Position numbers and translations under genes: made by a program. A DNA stretch of 64,000 bases. Origin: Macrosoma leucophasiata (taxonomy: Eukaryota; Arthropoda; Insecta; Lepidoptera; Hedylidae). Position 1 is the first letter of the stretch, and each line of letters begins with the position of its first letter. The notes beneath the pieces are model-generated. The model worked only from the letters and a program-made list of their open reading frames with translations. It was not told where the DNA came from and did not search any database. The stretch covers positions 17,628,001 to 17,692,000 of the forward strand of contig JAWQUS010000030.1 of assembly GCA_036365455.1 (NCBI GenBank). Reading direction: 5' to 3'. Positions 56,075-64,000 of the stretch are shown here, one piece after another.

Positions 56075-56137
56075 GACGTGATGCTGGCAGGTAAGCCTCC
56101 TGGCGGTTGCCATTAAGGAAAAAAAAAAAAAAAAAAT
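56075..56137 (+). repeat. short poly(A)-tailed retroposon piece
   Basis: GATGCTGGCAGGTAAGCCTC then an A run at 56119-56136. Confidence 0.5.
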
Positions 56138-56207
56138 GAATAGTCCCATGAATGGAGAGTGAATACTGCAACCTATAGATATCTACATAAAACCATATCT
56201 CATTTTT

Positions 56208-56523
56208 TTACTTGTGGTAGAGCTCTGGTGACGGATCTCGCGGGCGTAGGCACCACCACATTACCTGATATATTTGCCGCTAAATGGTTGTGTTCAGCAC
56301 TATCGTGTTCCGGTCAGATGGTAATGTACGTTTATGATTTCTTGACGTTTTGAAAGTATCTGTAATGATCTCTTCGAAATAAAAATATTTTCTTTCTTTC
56401 TTTCCCTCTTTCTGTAATGACCTAAATTGAAATCCAAGACGTGCATGCCTAGGAGCTACATAACATTAAGACTTTTTTTACTTAACATCAATGTGAAATG
56501 CATACTTGTTTGCCACCTTCCTC
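56208..56523 (+). repeat. SINE-A copy broken by a LINE tail
   Basis: The 5' half ends at GGTAATGTACG (56329). A (CTTT)-tailed LINE 3' end piece follows, and the SINE 3' end (CTTAACATCAATGTGAAATG) resumes at 56477. Confidence 0.65.
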
Positions 56524-56637
56524 AAAAAAGCGCTACCATATGGCGGTATACAGATTGGTTTATACTTAGTGCATTCGCTCTCGAGATCCGACAGTGCAAC
56601 TGTATAACCTCCACTAAATTGCTTTGTAATAAAACCT

Positions 56638-56990
56638 AGAAGCGCGCATGACCCCGCGGCTGGTGTAAATCGTAAGCGATCTACTCGGTTAAGCGAAACG
56701 GTCGCGGTCGGGTGTGTGATGGGTGACCGCAAGTGGCAAATTGAAATGCGCGTTTCTGTGCTTCGGAGGGCACGTTAAGCCATCGCGTCGGTCTCGGTTG
56801 CTATCGATAGATAGCAGTTGTAAAACCTTATAAACCTTAAGGATAGTTTGAAAAACATCTAACAGCGGGTTGGCCACCAACCCGATTTGGAGCAGCGTGG
56901 TGGAGTAAGCTCCAGGCCTCCCCAAAACAAGGGGAGAGACTCGTGCCCAGCAGTGGAACGTATAATGGGTTGCCATTATTATTTATTATT
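56638..56990 (+). repeat. Element D copy 5
   Basis: Here read in its inferred sense: GTGTAAATCGTAAGCGATCT to CAGTGGAACGTATAATGGG, then TTGCCATTATTATT as a simple tail. Confidence 0.8.
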
Positions 56991-56999
56991 ATACAACCC

Positions 57000-58280
57000 A
57001 CAATAAAAGTTTAGTCTGATATCATATAAACAAAGAAGATGTTGCAAAAATGTATGGACCACCGGCCATGTATTGTACACAATATCATTAAACAGGCAAA
57101 ATCAATATAAAAACGTTTTTTACTGCATATTTACACTTATTTAGCTTTGTTTGCAGTTACAAAACCTTATTTACAGTTAGAATTGCAACTCAAAACCAAC
57201 ATGGCAAATATGGCGGATAATGTAATTTTGACATATTCATTTTTTTTAATTGTTTTTTGATTATGAGACTTGGAGAAAAAAGTAATATTTTCTAAATAAT
57301 ATCGAATTGGATTGATCCCAAGCGTCGGCTGTATCGCCGCCATGTTTAACATAGTTGAAAATGATAAAATCGTTTGAATTTAATGTTGTAACTCTAAAAT
57401 ATATTCTTGAATAAATTAATTGTATTTTTTTCGGATTCTTCTTTAATTTACCAATTTTTTGAAGACGTGTACGAACCAGAGCCTAGTTCACAACATCTCC
57501 TTTAGCTTATTAAAATAAAATAATGAGTAACCTGTTTGAGCTCCGCGAACATGATGAATTGCGAAAACATTGTTACTCATAACGTTGTTAACGGAATATG
57601 AATGACAGTTATTGCTTATTAATCACATGATGCAATTGAAATTGTTTCAACTGTACCTATTGATGATAATAAAAAAAATACTGTGTGTGTCAGCTCACTC
57701 AGCTCCGACGTACGACGGGAGTTTACTCGGTGTGCGTAAGGAGATCGCTAGTGTACGGCCGAGTGAAACACGTCCGCTCAGTCGCAGCGCTCGCGGGGAA
57801 TCGCGCGTAACGCCTCAACTTTCGTGTTTCACTTGATTTTTACTACTTTTAACAGAAATCGTTTCTTAAGGAGTAGGTAAACTCCAAAAGATTTGACCAC
57901 CGTAATCTAAGCAAAGGCGAAGTTTAGGGAGCGTCCATAAATAAAGCGGGATTTTTAGGGGGGAGCGGGAGTTGAGTCGAATCTCATCTTTACATAGAAG
58001 AGAGGGAGAGTCTTTTATTACTTTCTCATTTTAGAATAAATTTATCGCGTTCTCTTTAGTTTAACACTAAAAGGTACGCCCGTAGTTCTTCGATTGTATG
58101 ATTCAGAAATGATCGGAATGCGTTCGCTTAACAAGTTTTTATATATAAAATGTCACCTCTCAAATTGCATTTCAGTTGCATTCGTTAATACTGCAACGAA
58201 ACTGCTATTTTATAGTCGAGTTTGTATTTTTAGCATTTTCAATTAAATATATTTAAAGTGATTATTGCTGTTGCGATCAA
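57000..58280. other. spacer with one GC-rich island
   Basis: 57690-57830 is GC-rich (ACACGTCCGCTCAGTCGCAG, with AGTGAAACACG and CGTGTTTCACT inverted). The remainder is unrecognised. Confidence 0.35.
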
Positions 58281-58284
58281 ACAC

Positions 58285-58345
58285 GTTGTAGAATAGAAGA
58301 ATAGAATAGATAATGTTTTTATTTCGAATAGATCTTTCCAGATAC
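58285..58345 (-). repeat. LINE tail, (TTCTA)n type
   Basis: GAATAGAAGAATAGAATAGA then TTTTTATTTCGAATAGATCT. The same tail is found at 48785, 51125 and 62125. Confidence 0.6.
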
Positions 58346-58349
58346 GTTC

Positions 58350-59310
58350 AAAACGAGTGAATAACCATTACATATAGTAAAAGCAAAAATTAGAATTTAA
58401 ACTACTTAGTTTAAACATAATAATCACAAAATTTTTAAATTCCTTCAATGATGATAAATAAAGAAAAAGAAAAACTTATTCGTCAAGATTAAAGTTATTC
58501 ACTTAGCAGAGTTCCAAGTGCAGTCACTACTGAGAAGAACTCCGCTACCCAACAAACTCAGTAAGAGCTCTTTTAAATGAGAGCTTAAATCTAGTACAGA
58601 TTATCGTGAAAAATCAAATAATGTGAACGTCCAAAGCATAGATGGAAATAAACTGCTATCTATCTATCTCTAATGTGATGTAGCTCCTGCAAACCAGAAC
58701 AGACCAGTCCCCACCAACAGAATACAGTTAGAATTCAAATTCAAAATTAGAATTTGAAATATTTAGATGGCAACCCTAAAACTCTCATAGCATTTTACTT
58801 TTTGTTTAACAACAACCAATGTACGTTTGACCTAAAGTCATTATAAAATAATAGTGCAAAACGAACCAGATCTTGGTTCGCACTACTTCATACGCGCATT
58901 GGTATAGCGAAGGACGAACGTTGATTTAATTTAATCGTAATGATTATTGTGTCGTGTGAATTTGTGTGGAAACATTATTACCTGTAAGTGGATTTTATTA
59001 TTTATATCGTATTAATAAAATATGAAGTTGTATCAAGAAACCTACCTAAAGGCGGTTCGATCTCGGTTGTCTATTTCTTTATGTGACATGTCTTTAATCT
59101 GTAATAATTACTATTGCCGTGTCTACTTTATAAATACTCATTGTTGATCAGAATCCAACGTATCTTTAATATCATTAATCTATATGTATTAATGAAAATG
59201 AATCACTGAAGTGTTTGTATGTGCATAACTTTTAAACGACTTTATCAAATTGGATAAATCTTTCTTTTATATGTTCGTTATTGTCAGGATATTCAATAAT
59301 ACATGCAATG
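58350..59310. other. spacer, nothing recognised
   Basis: A donor-like CCTGTAAGTGG at 58981 follows a slightly GC-richer stretch; not enough for a gene. Confidence 0.35.
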
Positions 59311-59317
59311 TATTGTG

Positions 59318-59470
59318 GTGTGACGGCCCGTAATTTCTATGACGGACGCAAAACATCTTAAGGGCAGCAGCGCATCTCCATTTTGATCTCTGGGTTTTGT
59401 GTTGATGTCTATAGGCTGTAGTCGTCACTTAATATCCATGTGAACTGCACGCTAGTATGACACCATTATA
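59318..59470 (+). repeat. SINE-A 3' half, older
   Basis: GACGGCCCGTAATTTC to CTGCACGCTAG-type end. Confidence 0.7.
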
Positions 59471-59534
59471 ATATTAAAGAAAATCATTCAGATCATCATC
59501 AATTTTATGATATTGAAGAAATACCACATTGTTT

Positions 59535-60123
59535 TTATTTTGCCCACTGGTGAGAGAGGCAATGGTGACCCGAACAGTGGTGGTCAAACCATTCGAATAG
59601 GTATTTCGATCGGGCGAGTCACCACCCGAATCCGCTGGTCAGAGCGGCCGCGATTTACACTCCTTTTGATCGCGCCAAAAGGAGACGTCCAAGGCACGTC
59701 TTAAAAGATCCGGACGATGAGACCACGTTGGCCATCGCCGCTATGAACAATCATTTACAAAATCACACTGCACAAACCGCTAACAATACAACGCGCCGAC
59801 GCGTTTCGCGCCGCGCCCGCCCCTGATCCCGACCCTATCTCCGGCCCTGCGAGGCCGATGACATTCCGGTTATCACCAACCGAATGGAGTAGAGCGAAAG
59901 TTGCACCGCCCATAATCGCATATGTCTCATATGTCTCTCCGCAACGTCCTAAGCCGAGGCACGGACCCGCATGGGTCACCCTTAGGCAGTTGCGCTAACT
60001 TTTTGTTTAGGTTGGAGCGCCTTCTGCGCTCGCCGATTGCCCGGTGAAGTAGACTAGTGCCGTCTCGAGACAGGCCGCCTACACAAAGCCCAACTTAAAA
60101 AAAAAAAAAAAAAAAAAAAAAAT
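59535..60123 (+). mobile_element. GC-rich poly(A)-tailed retroelement fragment
   Basis: GC-rich block (CGCCGACGCGTTTCGCGCC) ending in GGAGCGCCTTCTGCGCTCGC and an A run at 60098-60122. Sharp composition change and poly(A) suggest a retroposed LINE or transcript piece. No clear protein. Confidence 0.55.
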
Positions 60124-60354
60124 AGTTTATGCAATAACGTGGGATGGGTAAGTCTCGCGATAAAACTACCGCCAATCCGCTTGCCAAACGTGTTGAATAT
60201 GGCATATTCTCCCCTAATCACTCACAAACCCTGTTGTGTGCATTTTTATTAAAAGGCTTTTAACAGTGGGCATGTTTCGGCTGAAGTGATGCTAATGATA
60301 ATGATGATCATCTTCACCTGGTATGAGGTTGATAAAAATAGGCTTTAATATCAT

Positions 60355-61000
60355 GACAATCCCCTCCTGAGGGATTCCGCCTTGTCATGGCGAGGGGGCT
60401 CAGTAGCCAGTGGTTGTTCTCACACACCGGCGAAGCCAAAAGGAACCCAGCGTGGGTGAGGCGTTTGGTATGACTCTGCATATCACTCGCTGCTGTGGAG
60501 AGAAGACGGCTGGGGAAAAAGGGTATGGGTAAGTCGTTGGCCCTGCACCGTATCCCCAGCCGCCCAACGCTCGTCCCGCCGTCAAACGAGGATGTGGTGG
60601 GGCCGAGGGAGAGGCTGAAGATCGAACTCCTTTGACACTCCCGCTCTCTCGAGGGCGAACTGTGTGCCTGGGCGCCTTGTGTTGTGGTCCAGGCAGGGAT
60701 TCCGACGGACTAATGATGTGATTGTTGGTTAGAGCCAAAGGGCTCAAACCTTGCAGGACTAGGAAACGAACCGCCGCCGGTGGGGTCGCAGTTATGTGCG
60801 TAAGCGTTCCCGTGACCCCGCCACTGATGGCGGATTCGGAACACCGCGGAGTTTTAGTGAGTACGAGTCTCACATTACCCGCCGTCTGTTCCTCAAGACG
60901 GCGGGTGCCAAGGGATTGCCGCGTAACAAAAGGTATCATGAGATTATGCAGGTTGGCAAATAAAATAAGACTATAGCATAGGACAAAAAGAAGGTTTTTT
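60355..61000 (+). mobile_element. GC-rich LINE 5' UTR-like segment
   Basis: CCTTGTCATGGCGAGGGGGC start, and a strong hairpin ACCCGCCGTCT/AGACGGCGGGT at 60877-60906. It looks like the 5' region of a non-LTR element. A 244-codon antisense frame here has no motif. Confidence 0.4.
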
Positions 61001-61379
61001 ACCGGCTGTGCCTTTTGTAAGAGGTCCCCGGCACACAGGCATAACACCTTGGGCCTCAGGAGTGGTAAGTGTGGTAACGCATCTCCATTTATAATATTGC
61101 TACGACATATATACCTATCTGCACTTGTCAACAAACTAAATGTTATTAATAATTAATCGATAACGTGACAAGTTCTGCTCAATGCGCTTAGTAGTTACCT
61201 ACTAAAGTTTTAATGTTTGTATGTAGGTATGTATGTATGTATCTTCACGCCTAGTCCCTGTTGTTTTGTATTAAGTTTGTATTGTTCAATGTTTGTACTA
61301 AAACAAAATTACATAATCACAAAACACATGGAACACTTGGATAGATACTAAGACCTACAACTATTTTATATAAGTACAA

Positions 61380-62160
61380 CCTATATTGAAAAAAAAAAAT
61401 CTTATTTATTTTATAATTTATTTTCATTTTACTCACTCAAGTTATCTTATTCAATTATTATTATGGAATTAGAACGATAATAATAGGGAATGTACAATTC
61501 TATTAAATAATGTTATTACTTTATTCAGTTTAATATTGATGAAAGTTGTTGCTTTGTATGTTGTATCACTTTTCTTGTACCTATCCATGATACCCATCGC
61601 TACCAATTACATTACATTACTCTTATTTCATGTAGTCTATGAGTTATATTTATACATTATTATACATATAGAAATATATTAGGTAATATTATGCATATAT
61701 ATGTATATCTATATAATACGTAATTTTGATAATATTATTACTATTTTTTGTTTCTTTCGTGATTATTTATTATTTTGAGTGTATTAGATTATTTAAGTAA
61801 GTTTTTTATCTACAGGATAGTACATTATTTTTTGCTTTATATTTTATTTATTATGTGTATACAATAACTATATTTTAGGACATGTAACTGACTGACATCC
61901 GTGAAGCTCAGGGGCCCAGATGAAAATCAGCGTCAAGTAGATAGGTAATATCTGCTTGACACGAAGCTGATCTGGGTACCCTTTTGGACCAACCGTGAGA
62001 CATTTTTATCTATTTACCTACTTGCCTGTTGGGTATTCGCATAAATTTATTGTCTAATGTTATTTGTTATTTGTTAAATGTTATACCTACTTTGTGTCTC
62101 TGTGTTGTTGTCCAAATAAAAAAATTCTATTCTATTCTATTCTATTCTATTCTTAGAGGT
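61380..62160 (+). repeat. LINE 3' UTR with (TTCTA)n tail
   Basis: AT-rich, ending CCAAATAAAAAAATTC and TTCTA repeats (62125-62153). AATAAA precedes the tail. Confidence 0.5.
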
Positions 62161-62201
62161 CAAATTAATTGCAAGAAGAACTGGTTACCTATATGTAATC
62201 A

Positions 62202-62385
62202 CTAGCTGTTGCCGGCGGCTTCGCCCGCGTGGATGTCGAAAAGTATGTACTACCTATGTACTTTCTCAAAGTCAACTCTATCTCTGTACCTAATTTCATT
62301 AAAATCGGTTCAGTCGTTTGGACGTGAAAAGGTAACAGACAGACAGACAGAGTTACTTTCGCATTTATAATATAAGTATGGATTG
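62202..62385 (+). repeat. CTAGCTG-type repeat with (ACAG)n
   Basis: CTAGCTGTTGCCGGCGGCTT to AACAGACAGACAGACAGAGT and TATAATATAAGTATGGAT. A very common lepidopteran LINE 3' end layout. Confidence 0.75.
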
Positions 62386-62534
62386 AATCACCGACTATGT
62401 TGGACAAAAACCAGGAATGTAGGTACTGTGGTTCCGTATTCACTAACGAAGCTGCTCAAATATGTATGTACGTTTGTATGTTCACGCCAGTCCTTCACGT
62501 AGTAGGCAGGCACTACTCAAATAAATATATTTTT

Positions 62535-62834
62535 ACTGGTGGTATAGCTCCAGTGACGGAGCTCGCGGGCGTTGGCACCACCGCATTACCTAATATACTT
62601 GCCGCTAAATGGTAGTGTTCAAGCACTATCGTGTTCCGGTCAGGTGGTAATGTACGGCCCTGTAATTTCCGGCATAGAGGCATAACACCTAATGCCTCAG
62701 GAGTGGCAGCGCATCTGCATTTTGACCTCTGGTCATTTTGTGGGTGTTTATAGGTTGCAGTCACTTAACATCAATGTGAACTGCATACTTGTTTGCCACT
62801 TTAATTACATAAAAAAAAATAATAAAAAAAATCA
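62535..62834 (+). mobile_element. SINE-A copy, full length
   Basis: ACTGGTGGTATAGCTCCAG to ACATAAAAAAAAATAAT. Confidence 0.88.
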
Positions 62835-62948
62835 ATTCAGATTTATCGAAGTTCAACTGTGTTCAGTGAGATACCTATCTTGAAGTGACATTCATTTCAC
62901 AATTTTGACATCAGCAATACCCAATTACTTATTTTTTTATGTCATGAA

Positions 62949-63224
62949 ATGGCAAAGCGGTGCATGGCCAAAGCGAAGTCCAAGCACATCGGTAGAGTTG
63001 GCAAGAAACTAATGAGGTACCCTCCCGGGAGCCGTGCCTATTGGTCTCTTGCCAAAGCTATCGAAGGGAATTTTTGTCGGTCATCTTTCCCACCACTGCG
63101 CAAAATTGACGATAGCCTAGCCCACACGGCAAAAGAGAAAGCTGTCCTTTTGGGCAGCCTCTTTGCCTCAAACTCGACTCTTGACGACATGGGTATCACA
63201 GCGGCCTACCATCCCGCGCTGTGA
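62949..63224 (+). pseudogene. Jockey/CR1-type LINE, segment before the RT
   Basis: Reads GSRAYWSLAKAIEGNFCRSS and LAHTAKEKAVLLGSLFASNS, the linker between endonuclease and RT in these LINEs, and stops at TGA 63222-63224. A frameshift here separates it from the RT frame at 63232. The endonuclease is missing. Confidence 0.82.
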
Positions 63225-63231
63225 AAGCTCT

Positions 63232-64000
63232 ATGCCTGACGTCAAATTCACTCAAAAGAACGTCAGGCGAGCTCTTTTATCGCTTGACGTCAAGAAGTCG
63301 AGTGGGCCGGACTCCGTCCCTGCGGTGGTGTTGAAGATGTGCGCTCCCGAGCTGACCCTCGTTCTGACGCGCCTGTTCTCGCTTTCCTACGATCAAAGAA
63401 CCGTACCGTCTGCGTGGAAGGCCGCCCTCGTGCACCCGATACCCAAAAAAGGGGATCGCAGTGACCCGACCAATTATAGGCCCATAGCAATAACCTCCCT
63501 ACTCTGCAAAGTCATGGAGCGTGTGATCAATACTCAACTGCTGCAGTATCTAGAGGATCATCAGCTGATCAGTGACCGCCAATATGGATTTCGTCATGGC
63601 AGATCTGCTGGTGATCTTCTAGTATATCTCACGCACCATTGGTCCCACGCCTTGGACAAGAGTGGGGAGGCATTGGCTGTAAGCCTGGATATTGCTAAGG
63701 CCTTTGACCGGGTCTGGCACAGGGCACTCCTCGCGAAACTTCCATCCTACGGTCTCCCCGAGAGGCTATACAACTGGACAGCCAGCTTTCTGTCTGAGCG
63801 TTATATACAAGTCTTAGTTGACGATCAGCGCTCAGACAGACTACCTATCAACGCTGGTGTGCCGCAAGGCTCTGTGCCCACGCTTCTTCTTCTGCATATC
63901 AATGAAATATTGGAGCAAAACTCCAATTTTCATTGCTATGCCGATGATAGTACGGGAGATGCACACTACACTAGCCGTGCAAATGCCTCTCGGACACTTA
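63232..64000 (+). CDS. Jockey/CR1-type LINE reverse transcriptase, runs off the window
   Basis: Open for 256 codons to the edge. RT blocks: SSGPDSVPAVVLK, WKAALVHPIPKKGD, NYRPIAITSLLCKVMERV, YGFRHGRSAGDLL, SLDIAKAFDRVWH (catalytic D), GVPQGSV and CYADDSTG (catalytic DD). After GVPQGSV the usual L-S-P is shortened, an in-frame deletion of about two residues. It is the RT of a non-LTR element; the frameshift upstream means this copy is probably inactive. The 3' end lies outside. Confidence 0.92.
   Translation, partial: MPDVKFTQKNVRRALLSLDVKKSSGPDSVPAVVLKMCAPELTLVLTRLFSLSYDQRTVPSAWKAALVHPIPKKGDRSDPTNYRPIAITSLLCKVMERVINTQLLQYLEDHQLISDRQYGFRHGRSAGDLLVYLTHHWSHALDKSGEALAVSLDIAKAFDRVWHRALLAKLPSYGLPERLYNWTASFLSERYIQVLVDDQRSDRLPINAGVPQGSVPTLLLLHINEILEQNSNFHCYADDSTGDAHYTSRANASRTL

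Noticed and set aside
57612..57836. 74-codon frame in a GC-rich island
   Set aside because: No motif and no splice context; composition alone explains it.
60400..61134. 244-codon frame on the - strand
   Set aside because: It runs antisense through GC-rich repeat sequence and a SINE-A scrap, has no motif, and its proline/serine-rich composition follows from GC content.

Overview
This is TE-dense nuclear DNA of an insect, almost certainly a moth or butterfly. The evidence is AT-rich spacer, GT-AG introns, and short retroposons, non-LTR 3' ends, MITEs and a mariner of the kinds that fill lepidopteran genomes. This attribution comes from pattern recognition, not from a search. There are no bacterial operons, CRISPR arrays or rRNA genes.

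The only host gene I can support is the 3' part of a Rho-family small GTPase on the + strand. It has four exons (14337-14446, 15105-15239, 23942-24085, 24738-24818) and a poly(A) signal at 24907. Intron phases are consistent and the product ends in a CCVM CAAX box. Its sequence looks most like the GTPase-deficient Rnd subgroup. The exons carrying the P-loop and switch I are not in view and probably lie upstream of the window. If so, most of 1-14336 is intron or 5' flank. The 8.7 kb intron (15240-23941) is packed with repeats.

Other coding-like sequence belongs to mobile elements. These are the 3' part of a BEL/Pao LTR retrotransposon with its 3' LTR (5-3380), a decayed mariner with TIRs (45178-46455), a broken endonuclease/RT LINE split by a SINE (51430-54180), a Jockey/CR1-type RT running off the right edge (62949-64000), and several LINE C-terminal fragments (9590, 11816, 46755, 47984, 49950).

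Labels used for repeats (mine, not database names): SINE-A, a ~290 bp poly(A)-tailed retroposon, about 17 near-complete copies plus fragments on both strands; SINE-C, a tRNA-headed retroposon with A and B boxes; SINE-H, a second tRNA-headed SINE; Element D, a ~360 bp non-LTR 3' end with an (ATT)n tail; MITE-G, a CCCCCTTATTC element with TAA target duplications; 'tRNA-foldback', a palindromic element built around a tRNA-like sequence.

The most unusual structures are the three differently rearranged tRNA-foldback elements (6911, 25520, 28191), a 3 kb TIR element with oppositely oriented arrays of a 101 bp repeat (42149-45139), large foldback elements at 19180, 36745 and 39405, a 49 bp perfect hairpin inside a LINE fragment (12107), and a MITE ending 37 bp before a coding exon. 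Much of 3381-4210, 19960-22960, 25930-26380, 28370-30250, 33310-34900 and 57000-59300 holds nothing I can name.
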